A stretch of DNA of 64,000 nt from JBHAEC01 sp041855385 (GTDB lineage Bacteria; Bacillota; Negativicutes; Veillonellales; Veillonellaceae). Numbering within the stretch: the stretch's first letter is position 1; every line of letters begins with the position of its first letter. The notes under the pieces are model-generated. The model did not search any database and was not told the origin of the DNA. It saw only the letters and a list, made by a program, of their open reading frames with translations. The position numbers and the translations under genes were made by a program. Shown here in pieces: positions 25,806 to 34,313 of this stretch. Where the stretch lies: NCBI GenBank assembly GCA_041855385.1, contig JBHAEC010000106.1, positions 1 through 64,000 of the forward strand, in the 5' to 3' direction.

Positions 25806-27809
25806 TTAGAACTTCCATTCCGCTCCGATATTCCATAAATGACCGTCCAGGAAAATTTTATGGACTTTCTTGTTCAAAATATTATCCATTCCGGCAAAGA
25901 CGGAGAATGTGTCATTGAATTTTTTGCTAATGGAGAAATTCAATGTGTTATAGGTATACTCATTTCCTTCGTATAGGTAATCGCTAACGAATTCGTCCCA
26001 AAGGGAAGCACGGATACCATACTTTTTGTTTTCCTCATAGGTTAGAATAAATTTTGTTATGCTTTTAGGGCGATTATTCAATCGTGTATTTGCCAATTTG
26101 TCTTTTGCATCAATAAAGTTGTGAGATACCTTAAAGGTAAGTGTATCTGTCAAATATCGACCGACAGTTAACTCAAAACCGTTGATTTGGGCCTTGTCGA
26201 CATTATGAAACATATAGGTGTTGCCTGCAAGTTGCCGTGTATTAATCAAGTTTTTGATATTATTGTTGTAGTAAGTAATTTTACCGAAATTATTACCCCG
26301 TTCTCCCTCTAATGTGAGATCGAAGCTTCTGGATTTTTCCGGCTGTAAGTCCTTGTTTCCTAAAATGGTAACAAAACCATGATGCCAATTCATGTATAGC
26401 TCGCTGATGCTGGGAGCTTTGAATCCCAAACCGTAATTGGCTTTAAATCTTGTGTTTTCGGTAATGTTATAAGTAAGTCCCAACTTTGGCGCCGTATAAT
26501 TGCCGAATCGGCTATTGTGCTCAAAGCGTACGGATGGGGTAATGAGGAGCTTCGGATTTACCTTCCACAGATCTTCTACATATAGAGCTACTGTATTATA
26601 GGAATGCTCTTGAGGAGTCCCTGTAGTGGAAATACGTGTACCTCTATAACTCATTTTCTGAAAAACTCCACCGTAGGTGAGCTTGTGTTGATCGTTAACT
26701 TTCAGGGTATTTTTACCTTCCACAGCCCATGTATAGTATTTCGCATCGTCTTGTCCGGTAGGAGCAAGAGGTGAAACTGTATCATTGGTGTAAAGAGTGA
26801 GCTTATTTAATCGGTTGTAATAGGAGCGAAACTCATATGTGTTTTTGCTTGTTTCGCCGGTATACGCAAGGTCTATACCATAACCGTTATTGCGGAAAAT
26901 ATTGGCATACCCTCTTCGCGTGGGCGTGCTTCTACCGCCGGTAACTACGGTTTGATCTGCAAAATCCGTACGCATACGCTCTGTAAAATAATTAAAACCC
27001 AGACGCAATTTATTCTTATTGGCGTTTTCAAGGTCGTATACGGCACCGAAGTCATAGTAACGCTGTTGACCGTAATAAGCGCGGTCGACACCGTCCGTTA
27101 TGGTTGTTACCAGCATGGGCCCCCGTCTGACAGAACTCGTTTCATACGTATAATGGTTTTGCGGACGCACACGAGTTAAACGAACATCAAAGGAAGCGCT
27201 CCATCGACCCTGCTTACCTGTATCGTAACCGAGCCAGGTACTTTGATTTTCCGTACCTGTGGATACTCCGATGCGAGTTTCCGGATCATCGGGTACTTTT
27301 GTGATAATATTGACGACCCCTCCTATGGCGTCAGAACCGTATAAAGAACTGGACGAACCACGGACGATTTCGATCTTTTCAATATTGCTTATATTGTTTC
27401 TGTTTAATGCATATACATTGGCTGTTTGTGCGGTTTCCTCACCGGCAATTCTCTTCCCGTCTACCAGTAAAAGCGTATGTTGTGTATCCATGCCCCGAAT
27501 CATAAGTTGATTACCGGTCATGCCGGCTTTTGTGATATTAACATTGTCCGCAAGACGCAAAGCTTGACGTACATCAGTGGCGGCAAGAGCTTTAGCCTCT
27601 TCCTTGTCTATCACTTCTACAGCTTGAGATACTTCTTTGGTATTTACTTCTGTACGATTGGCGGTAATCACAATGGGGGACACTCTGGTAGTGGAAGATT
27701 CATCCCCTTCGGCTGCATTAACAGAAGGCAATACGTAAGAGGTCAAGGCTAATAATATTCCCGCTTGCAATGCGAGCTTACGAGTACCTAACGATGAAAC
27801 ATAATTCAT
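25806..27809 (-). CDS. TonB-dependent outer membrane receptor
   Basis: 667 residues. A Sec signal peptide ends at PSVNA-AE. A TonB-box-like segment (SPIVITANR) is followed by the plug domain (AGMTGNQLMIRGMDTQHTLL, then VRGSSSSLYGSDAIGGVVNI) and a 22-strand beta-barrel ending in EWKF, with the C-terminal phenylalanine that the BAM complex recognises. It lies in the outer membrane and imports a bound ligand with TonB energy. The plug resembles siderophore and BtuB/CirA-type receptors; the ligand is not decidable. No cobalamin riboswitch precedes it; a weak Fur-like site does. Confidence 0.95.
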   Translation of the reverse strand: MNYVSSLGTRKLALQAGILLALTSYVLPSVNAAEGDESSTTRVSPIVITANRTEVNTKEVSQAVEVIDKEEAKALAATDVRQALRLADNVNITKAGMTGNQLMIRGMDTQHTLLLVDGKRIAGEETAQTANVYALNRNNISNIEKIEIVRGSSSSLYGSDAIGGVVNIITKVPDDPETRIGVSTGTENQSTWLGYDTGKQGRWSASFDVRLTRVRPQNHYTYETSSVRRGPMLVTTITDGVDRAYYGQQRYYDFGAVYDLENANKNKLRLGFNYFTERMRTDFADQTVVTGGRSTPTRRGYANIFRNNGYGIDLAYTGETSKNTYEFRSYYNRLNKLTLYTNDTVSPLAPTGQDDAKYYTWAVEGKNTLKVNDQHKLTYGGVFQKMSYRGTRISTTGTPQEHSYNTVALYVEDLWKVNPKLLITPSVRFEHNSRFGNYTAPKLGLTYNITENTRFKANYGLGFKAPSISELYMNWHHGFVTILGNKDLQPEKSRSFDLTLEGERGNNFGKITYYNNNIKNLINTRQLAGNTYMFHNVDKAQINGFELTVGRYLTDTLTFKVSHNFIDAKDKLANTRLNNRPKSITKFILTYEENKKYGIRASLWDEFVSDYLYEGNEYTYNTLNFSISKKFNDTFSVFAGMDNILNKKVHKIFLDGHLWNIGAEWKF

Positions 27810-27832
27810 AATAACAAAACCCTCCGAATGTA

Positions 27833-27851
27833 ATAAATAATAAAAATTATC
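27833..27851 (-). promoter_or_regulatory. Possible Fur box upstream of the TonB receptor
   Basis: On the minus strand GATAATTTTTATTATTTAT matches the 19-bp Fur consensus at about 12 of 19 positions, 24 bp before the start codon. The region is A+T-rich, so a chance match is quite possible. Confidence 0.3.
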
Positions 27852-28014
27852 ATTTATACTTATAAAAGTCCTATAGGTACTAACCTGATAAATCTGAATA
27901 ATACTTACTTAAAAGACTATTTTACCCTCTGTGAGAATTTTAATAAGATATATTCTTAATAACTATTCTCGATTTATTTCATTGTAAAATACTATGATTT
28001 ACCATGTCAAGAAT
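27852..28014. other. A+T-rich gap between the TonB receptor and tRNA-Arg
   Basis: Only upstream sequence of the receptor gene on the minus strand. No frame or clear promoter is evident. Confidence 0.5.
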
Positions 28015-28046
28015 AATAAAAAGCACTGCGATTAACAGTGCTTTGA
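28015..28046 (-). terminator. Terminator of tRNA-Arg
   Basis: AAGCACTG pairs with CAGTGCTT around a 7-nt loop; on the minus strand it is followed by TTTTTATTATT. Confidence 0.8.
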
Positions 28047-28128
28047 TAAGTTTATTAGGTTGTAGCAGCAATTGGTGATATCATTACGGCTAATCAAGTA
28101 GGAATATCCTGTTTCTAAAAAGTACAAA

Positions 28129-28203
28129 TGGTGCGCCTAGCAGGAATCGAACCTGCGCACCCGGTTCCGGAGACCGGCGCTCTATCCACTGAGCTATAGG
28201 CGC
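28129..28203 (-). tRNA. tRNA-Arg (anticodon CCG)
   Basis: Minus-strand cloverleaf with acceptor GCGCCTA/TAGGCGC, discriminator A and encoded CCA. The anticodon loop CTCCGGA between CCGGT and ACCGG gives anticodon CCG (reads CGG). The T arm has GGTTCGATTCC. Confidence 0.97.
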
Positions 28204-28534
28204 AATAACAATGCCCATATTATAGCATAGTTTGATATACCCTTCAATCTCTGCAAAGGAATATAACAATTATTCAAAGATAATTTACCGCGAATAGTTT
28301 TGATCTCAAATATAGTTATGTTGAAAAGTTTTTCCCTCTGTGGAATATAAGAGGAGTGGGAAAGTTTTACTTATAAAGAAGGATTTTTATAAAGTTTATG
28401 GAAAATATTAAAGGAGAAATTAAGGCTTTGAAGATAGATTTTTGGTGAAAAGAGGAGATTTTTCTTTTTTGTAGAATTAGTTTAGTCTGTGCTTTTGAGT
28501 TCCGGCACAGAAAACAACATAATAAGGTGAACAT
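28204..28534. other. Intergenic region before dnaG
   Basis: 331 bp, A+T-rich, without a coding frame I would support. It must hold the promoter of the dnaG-rpoD pair and that of tRNA-Arg, but no clean -35/-10 pair stands out. Confidence 0.4.
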
Positions 28535-30298
28535 ATGAAACGACACTTTGAGAACGACTTTATTGAACAAGTTCGTACAGCCAATGATATTGTTTCAGTG
28601 ATTTCAGAATATGTTCCGTTAAAACGTAAGGGACAAAATTATTGGGGCTGTTGTCCCTTTCATAATGAAAAGACGCCGTCCTTTAGCGTAAATTCCGATA
28701 AAGGATTCTTTTATTGTTTTGGCTGCAAAGCAGCGGGAAATGTGTTTAATTTCATTATGAAATACGATAATTATACCTTTTCGGAAGCCTTGGAAAAATT
28801 GGCAAACCGGGCTAATATCCCCTTGCCGGCTATGGTGCAAACTCCTCAAGATATAGCTCGCCAAAAACATCGCCAACGCATGTGGGAAGTAAATGAACTG
28901 GCGGCTACTTTCTTTCACAACTGTTTAATGCAAACAAAAATGGGAGAAAAAGGGCTTGCCTACTTAAGAGGAAGAGGCCTTACGGAAGAAACAATCATAA
29001 CCTTTAGATTGGGCTTTGCTCCGGACTCGTGGGATAAGTTGCTTGAGTCCTTTAAAGCGAGGGGATATACGGAAGACTTTCTTGTTGAAGCCGGACTATG
29101 TAGGCGTGGTAATGGAAAGGTATATGATTACTTTCGAAACAGGATTATATTCCCCATTTGTGACGGAAAAGGAAGGGTTGTCGGGTTTGGCGGTCGAGTC
29201 ATGGATGACAGCGAGCCCAAATATCTGAACTCACAAGAAACGAATGTGTTTAACAAGGGTCAGTTGCTTTTTGCCTTTGATAAGGCTTATAAGAGCGTTC
29301 GTGAGAAGAAACAGGCTATTTTGGTAGAAGGATATATGGATGTTATCAGTGCTCACAATAGGGGAGTTACTAATGTGGTAGCCTCGTTGGGTACTGCATT
29401 TACTAGGGAACAGGGACAGTTGTTGCTACGCCAGGCTGAAGAAATAATATTGGCCTATGATATGGATGAGGCAGGAAAACAGGCAGCAAGGCGTGCGATT
29501 GAGCTGACCAATGGCATGGACTTTAAGGTTCGTGTACTGGCTATGCCGGACGGCAAAGATCCGGATGATTACGTACGTAACCACGGACCGGCGGCTTTTT
29601 TGAAGCTGGTGGAAACAGCAGTGCCCCCCTTTGAATACTTAGTAAACGAGGCTATGATAGCATATGACCGTTCTAATCTGGAGGGCAAAATGTCCATAAT
29701 GAATGCGGTATTTCCTTATATCGCTTCCATTCAGGAAAAGGTGAGGCGCGATGATTTATTGCGCTCCTTGGCATTGCCTCTATGGCTAGATAATAGTACT
29801 ATTTTCCGCTACTTCAGAGAGTATGTGGATAAAGGAAAAATTAGGTTGAAGAATGCGGATATTAGGGTTCAAAAGACAGAGGGGAACAGAGTAGAGGATA
29901 CTTTGGTAGCGCTGGCCTTATCTTCGGAGACAGCATTGCTTCGTGTAGCGGAATATATCCCTTACGAAGATTATTCCGATCCCCTCCATGTAGAACTCTT
30001 AAAAAAGGCGATTTTTCTTATGGAGCAGGAAGAGACGTTCTTCCTGTCTGCCTTGGAGAAGCAATTGACAGAAGAGGAGGGGCAGGAGCTTTCTCGTCTT
30101 ATGTTGCTGTGTGAGGAGGAGTACGAAGAAACGACCTTTGATGAATATATCCGCCAAATCAGGTTACAGTCATTGCGAAAACAATATAAAGAACATAGTT
30201 TATTGGCGGATAAATTAAATCGTGCAGGAGATACGAGGTTTATTCTCGAATTAAAGAAATGTCAGGAAATACAGGAAGAGATAAAAGAATGGTCCTAA
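28535..30298 (+). CDS. dnaG: DNA primase DnaG
   Basis: 587 residues. The N-terminal CHC2 zinc ribbon is at about 38-65 (CCPFHNEKTPSFSV, then FFYCFGC). The catalytic core has RLGFAPDSWDKLL and FRNRIIFPICDGKGRVVGFG, and the TOPRIM motifs LVEGYMDV near 263 and AYDMDEAGKQAARRA near 307 carry the metal-binding acids. The C-terminal part would bind DnaB helicase. DnaG makes RNA primers at the replication fork. It is followed after 32 bp by rpoD, the classical primase-sigma operon. Confidence 0.97.
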   Translation: MKRHFENDFIEQVRTANDIVSVISEYVPLKRKGQNYWGCCPFHNEKTPSFSVNSDKGFFYCFGCKAAGNVFNFIMKYDNYTFSEALEKLANRANIPLPAMVQTPQDIARQKHRQRMWEVNELAATFFHNCLMQTKMGEKGLAYLRGRGLTEETIITFRLGFAPDSWDKLLESFKARGYTEDFLVEAGLCRRGNGKVYDYFRNRIIFPICDGKGRVVGFGGRVMDDSEPKYLNSQETNVFNKGQLLFAFDKAYKSVREKKQAILVEGYMDVISAHNRGVTNVVASLGTAFTREQGQLLLRQAEEIILAYDMDEAGKQAARRAIELTNGMDFKVRVLAMPDGKDPDDYVRNHGPAAFLKLVETAVPPFEYLVNEAMIAYDRSNLEGKMSIMNAVFPYIASIQEKVRRDDLLRSLALPLWLDNSTIFRYFREYVDKGKIRLKNADIRVQKTEGNRVEDTLVALALSSETALLRVAEYIPYEDYSDPLHVELLKKAIFLMEQEETFFLSALEKQLTEEEGQELSRLMLLCEEEYEETTFDEYIRQIRLQSLRKQYKEHSLLADKLNRAGDTRFILELKKCQEIQEEIKEWS

Positions 30299-30330
30299 GT
30301 ACGGAAAAAAGGTAGAAAGGAAGAGGGCTT

Positions 30331-31518
30331 GTGGCTAAAAAGCAGGAAAAACCGAGTAGCGAAGAGTGTATAGAACTCTTGTTAGAAAAAGGGAAAAAAA
30401 CAGGCACTCTGACGCAGAGAGAAATAGCAGATGCCTTATATGAGCGAGAAGACATTACGGAAGAGCAAATGGAAGACTTCTACGAACAATGTAACAAGCG
30501 AAACATTGAGATCGTAGCAGATGCCGGCGAAGCGGAAGATGACTTTTCCATTGATGAGGAGGAGCTTCTTCATGAGCATGAAGAAGAGGAAGATGCAGAT
30601 GAGGATATCTTAAAGACGAAGGAAATAAATGTGGATTTAAGTATTCCCGAAGGCATAAATATTGACGATCCTGTGCGGATGTATTTAAAGGAAATCGGTC
30701 GAGTTCCTCTTTTGTCTGGTGATGAAGAAATTATTTTGGCAAAACAAATTGCAGCCGGTGTTGCAGAGGATGCCACTTTTGAGGAGATGCGCCTGGGAGA
30801 GCTGGCGAAAAAGAAACTGACTGATGCAAACTTGCGTTTGGTTGTTAGTATTGCCAAACGTTATGTGGGGCGGGGAATGTTGTTTCTTGATTTAATCCAG
30901 GAGGGGAATTTAGGTCTGATCAAAGCGGTAGATAAGTTTGACTACACGAAGGGCTATAAATTTTCCACTTATGCTACATGGTGGATTCGTCAAGCAATAA
31001 CGAGATCTATTGCCGACCAGGCGAGAACAATTCGCATTCCCGTGCACATGGTGGAAACCATCAACAAATTGATTCGCATTTCACGTCAATTATTGCAGGA
31101 TAAGGGACGGGAGCCGACTCCTGAAGAAATTGCGGAAGGCATGGAAATTTCGGTAGAGCGGGTACGTGAAATTCAAAAGATTGCACAGGAACCGGTTTCT
31201 TTGGAAACACCTATCGGGGAAGAAGAGGATTCGCATTTGGGTGATTTTATTGAAGATCAAGATGCGATTGCTCCTGATGAAGCGGCCAGTTATATCCTTT
31301 TGAGAGAACAAATTGACGAAGTGTTTTCCTGTCTGTCCGAGCGAGAGCACATGGTGCTCAGTTTGCGATTCGGCTTAAAAGACGGCAAACCGAGAACATT
31401 GGAAGAAGTGGGGCAGCATTTCAATGTAACGAGAGAACGTATCCGTCAAATTGAAGGAAAGGCGCTTACAAAACTTCGTACTCGTGGCAAACGGGAAAAA
31501 ATTAAAGATTTTATGTAA
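30331..31518 (+). CDS. rpoD: Primary sigma factor RpoD (SigA)
   Basis: 395 residues from a GTG at 30331 (site GGAAGAGG). Order of parts: region 1.1 (about 1-80), an acidic linker, region 1.2 (DPVRMYLKEIGRVPLLS near 112), region 2 with the core- and -10-binding helices (LRLVVSIAKRYVGRGMLFLD, YATWWIRQAITRSI), region 3 (IRIPVHMVETINKL) and region 4 with the -35-reading helix (NVTRERIRQIEGKALTKLR). It directs RNA polymerase to housekeeping promoters of the TTGACA/TATAAT kind seen in this window. Confidence 0.97.
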   Translation: MAKKQEKPSSEECIELLLEKGKKTGTLTQREIADALYEREDITEEQMEDFYEQCNKRNIEIVADAGEAEDDFSIDEEELLHEHEEEEDADEDILKTKEINVDLSIPEGINIDDPVRMYLKEIGRVPLLSGDEEIILAKQIAAGVAEDATFEEMRLGELAKKKLTDANLRLVVSIAKRYVGRGMLFLDLIQEGNLGLIKAVDKFDYTKGYKFSTYATWWIRQAITRSIADQARTIRIPVHMVETINKLIRISRQLLQDKGREPTPEEIAEGMEISVERVREIQKIAQEPVSLETPIGEEEDSHLGDFIEDQDAIAPDEAASYILLREQIDEVFSCLSEREHMVLSLRFGLKDGKPRTLEEVGQHFNVTRERIRQIEGKALTKLRTRGKREKIKDFM

Positions 31519-31531
31519 AGAGCGGTTTGAG

Positions 31532-31607
31532 GAGCTTATTTGCTATACTGCTGTTATCCTTCTTGTCTTGGAGAGGACGCAGACATAGGTGGCAAATAAG
31601 CTCTTTT
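31532..31607 (+). terminator. Unusual long-loop terminator after rpoD
   Basis: A perfect 12-bp stem, GAGCTTATTTGC (31532-31543) with GCAAATAAGCTC (31592-31603), is closed over a 48-nt loop that contains a smaller TGTCT/AGACA helix, and is followed by TTTT. It probably terminates the dnaG-rpoD transcript, but the large apical domain is unusual. Confidence 0.6.
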
Positions 31608-31686
31608 GATATGGGAAATTATTAAAGGTATGCTTGACGATAAAGAACGATTTTCTGTATAATGGTACAGGTAATCCGTTTCCTAT

Positions 31687-31761
31687 GGGCCTATAGCTCA
31701 GGGGTAGAGCAACCGGCTCATAACCGGTCGGTCCCTGGTTCGATCCCAGGTGGGCCCACCA
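31687..31761 (+). tRNA. tRNA-Met (anticodon CAU; could be the lysidine-modified tRNA-Ile2)
   Basis: Cloverleaf with acceptor GGGCCTA/TGGGCCC, encoded CCA, D arm GCTCAGGGGTAGAGC and T arm GGTTCGATCCC. The anticodon loop is CTCATAA, anticodon CAU. A Watson-Crick 1-72 pair and a single run of G in the D loop fit an elongator; an initiator is excluded because it would lack the 1-72 pair. Met and Ile2 cannot be separated with certainty by eye. Confidence 0.93.
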
Positions 31762-31770
31762 TAAAAATAG

Positions 31771-31798
31771 ACCGCCTTACTTCGGTAAGGCGGTTTTT
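31771..31798 (+). terminator. Terminator after tRNA-Met
   Basis: ACCGCCTTA pairs with TAAGGCGGT around a CTTCGG tetraloop-type cap, followed by TTTT. Confidence 0.9.
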
Positions 31799-31810
31799 AA
31801 ATGTATAAAG

Positions 31811-31840
31811 AAAACCACGCAACCATGGCGTGGTTTTTTT
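31811..31840 (+). terminator. Second tandem terminator
   Basis: AAAACCACGC pairs with GCGTGGTTTT and is followed by further T. The same stem sequence recurs at 43683-43712. Confidence 0.85.
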
Positions 31841-32030
31841 TATCTTTTTAAAATATTTAAAGCATTAATCTTTTTGAGAATGGAAGGATTGAAATACAAT
31901 ATAATTCAAGTCAGTAAAAATAAGGGATTATATTAATATTAAAGGTATTGAAAATGAGAATGAAAGAGAGTAATATAGAATTGCCTATAAATAAATAGTG
32001 GGATTTTGGGTTAGTAAGGAGGAGAGAAAA

Positions 32031-34217
32031 ATGGGATCTAAGAAAGCTCTTTTAGGAACAGTGATTATGGTTACTTCGCTTACAAATATCGCATTAAGCG
32101 CGGATAATACTCCCGGCAATGGCAATGGCGTAGCTATTGGTACACAAAGTTCTGCTCCTAAAGCAGAGAATGTTGCTATTGGAAAAAATGCCGTTATTAA
32201 GTACAGTAATGGTGCCAGCAACGCTACAGGAGACATTGCTATAGGAAATAAGAGTGAAATAGATAATTATGCCAGCCAGGGAGGGAGCATTGCAATGGGT
32301 AGCAATGCAAAAATTGAGAATATGGCCGGTGGAGCGGAAGCAGCATTTCCTTTTGGTCAAACCAGCTATAGCGGTAACGCTTGGTCCTCTGTACGCTTAC
32401 CTGCAGACCCGACCAAGGCCTTGGGAAGCATCGCTTTAGGGCAGAATACCTTCGCGCGTACAGGTAGCACAATGATAGGAACACATAATTATTCCGGTGC
32501 TATGGGGGATACAACGGTAGACAGTGCAAATACAAAAGTCTCCAATTTAAATGTTTATAGTACTACCGTAGGAACAAACAGTAATAGCAACGGTGCGTTT
32601 ACTACTGTAACAGGTGCCTATTCTATTATTTCGAGCGATTACACAGGAGGGCGATTGTCTAACCCTAATAAAAACTTGGGTGCTGTAATCACAGGCTCGC
32701 TAAACAGTATTGAATCTATGAATTCCGGTTACTATTCCGGAATTGCCAATAGTATTACCGGTGTGGCAAATCGAACTAATAATGCTAACGGTGCACTTAT
32801 TTACGGTGCAGGAAACAGCATAACGAACTCCATCACTACGATTACGGGGCTACCTGCATCAAGCGGCGATTCTGCAAGAGCGTTCCAGGATTCCCTTATG
32901 ACGGCAATAAAGGTGAATAAATCGGCCGGAGCTACGATGGCTTTCGGTGGAGGAAATACGGCGGACTGGACATTACGATCAGCTTTGATTGGCGTTAATA
33001 ATGAACTGAAAGGCGAGAAAGGAAATGAAAGTGTAGAGAATTTTATCGCCGGATATAACAATAAAGGGACAAAAATTGATGGCACAATGATTATCGGTAA
33101 CAACCGAAACGTTGAAGACTCTAATAATGCCGTTATCATAGGATCGGCTTCCGGGACAACTACTACAACAGCTGCATCTAATGCTGTTATAATTGGCATG
33201 GAAGCAAACGCAAGTGTTGAAGGCGGTGTAGCTATCGGTGCATTTTCAAAGGCGTCAACCGGCACGAATACGGGAGGCTATGATGTATCCACCGGAAATG
33301 CCTCCTATACAGATGGAACAGCAACTTGGAATTCGGGGGCAGCAGCTGTTTCCGTGGGAGATGCAGCAACGGGAGTAACGAGACAAATAATCAATGTGGC
33401 AGCAGGAAAGAATGATACGGATGCGGTCAACGTGGCACAATTAAAGAGAGCGGTGTCTGCGGCTTCTGCAGGAAGTGCGGATAAGTACGCGGGGGATACG
33501 GGAAGTATCACCATTAATCCGGGTAATGTACTAACGGTTATGGGCGGAGCTACAGAATTAGCAGATGGAAACATTGGTGTTGTTGCAGAGGGAAGCACAC
33601 TCAATGTTAAGTTGGCCAAAAATATCACGGGATTGGAATCTATTACCACAAATACTTTAAATGCTACAACTATTGCTGTTGGAGATACACAAATAACAAC
33701 CGGAGGGTTATCGATTACTAACGGGCCATCAATTACTAATACGGGTGTTGATGCGGGAAATAAACAAATAACCAACGTAGCTGCCGGAACAAACTTGAGC
33801 GATGCCGTCAACCTCGGTCAATTAAATAGCGTAGGAAATCGTGCAGAAAAAGTGGGCGCCGGAGCAGCAGCATTGGCGGCGCTACATCCATTGGATTTTG
33901 ATCCTGAAGATAAGTGGAATTTTGCAGCGGGATATGGCAATTATGCAGGAGAGAATGCAGTGGCAGTCGGGGCATTCTATCGTCCTAATGAAGATACTAT
34001 GTTTAGTCTTTCCGGCGCCATAGGCAATGGGGAAGATATGATTAATGCAGGAGTAAGCTTTAAATTAGGCAAATCAAGTGGCCTTTCCACATCGCGCGTT
34101 GCAATGGCCAAAGAAATTGATAGTTTGCGCAATCAGGTAGAGCAATTGACTTCTGTTGTTACTCAGCTTTTAAATAAAGAAAAGAGCGAGAGTAATAAAG
34201 ATATGGAACAGAAATAA
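32031..34217 (+). CDS. YadA-type trimeric autotransporter adhesin
   Basis: 728 residues from ATG 32031 behind AAGGAGG. A signal peptide (KKALLGTVIMVTSLTNIALS-AD) leads into a long passenger with repeated collagen-like head strands of the AIGxxS / VAIGKNA kind (VAIGTQSSAPKAENVAIGKN, IAMGSNAKIENMAGG). Then come neck-and-stalk motifs (ITNVAAGTNLSDAVNLGQL; also INVAAGKNDTDAVNVAQLKR). The anchor is at about 610-680 (ALAALHPLDFDPEDKWNFAA, GEDMINAGVSFKLG). Three chains build one outer-membrane barrel that displays the adhesin. About 50 residues follow the last strand and form a predicted coiled coil (AKEIDSLRNQVEQLTSVVTQ), unlike classical YadA, which ends at the barrel. Confidence 0.94.
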   Translation: MGSKKALLGTVIMVTSLTNIALSADNTPGNGNGVAIGTQSSAPKAENVAIGKNAVIKYSNGASNATGDIAIGNKSEIDNYASQGGSIAMGSNAKIENMAGGAEAAFPFGQTSYSGNAWSSVRLPADPTKALGSIALGQNTFARTGSTMIGTHNYSGAMGDTTVDSANTKVSNLNVYSTTVGTNSNSNGAFTTVTGAYSIISSDYTGGRLSNPNKNLGAVITGSLNSIESMNSGYYSGIANSITGVANRTNNANGALIYGAGNSITNSITTITGLPASSGDSARAFQDSLMTAIKVNKSAGATMAFGGGNTADWTLRSALIGVNNELKGEKGNESVENFIAGYNNKGTKIDGTMIIGNNRNVEDSNNAVIIGSASGTTTTTAASNAVIIGMEANASVEGGVAIGAFSKASTGTNTGGYDVSTGNASYTDGTATWNSGAAAVSVGDAATGVTRQIINVAAGKNDTDAVNVAQLKRAVSAASAGSADKYAGDTGSITINPGNVLTVMGGATELADGNIGVVAEGSTLNVKLAKNITGLESITTNTLNATTIAVGDTQITTGGLSITNGPSITNTGVDAGNKQITNVAAGTNLSDAVNLGQLNSVGNRAEKVGAGAAALAALHPLDFDPEDKWNFAAGYGNYAGENAVAVGAFYRPNEDTMFSLSGAIGNGEDMINAGVSFKLGKSSGLSTSRVAMAKEIDSLRNQVEQLTSVVTQLLNKEKSESNKDMEQK

Positions 34218-34255
34218 TCATAGTACAACAGTTTATATGAAGCTCATAGCAAACA

Positions 34256-34283
34256 AAAACCGCCTTGTGAAAAGGCGGTTTTT
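34256..34283. terminator. Bidirectional terminator
   Basis: AAAAACCGCCTT pairs with AAGGCGGTTTTT around a short loop, between the adhesin gene and the convergent MATE gene. Confidence 0.9.
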
Positions 34284-34313
34284 GTATTTGTATTACATGA
34301 CAGCGGTAAGAGC

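Noticed and set aside
33305..33811. 168-codon frame opposite the autotransporter gene
   Set aside because: Shadow of the repetitive coding strand; no binding site and no family resemblance.
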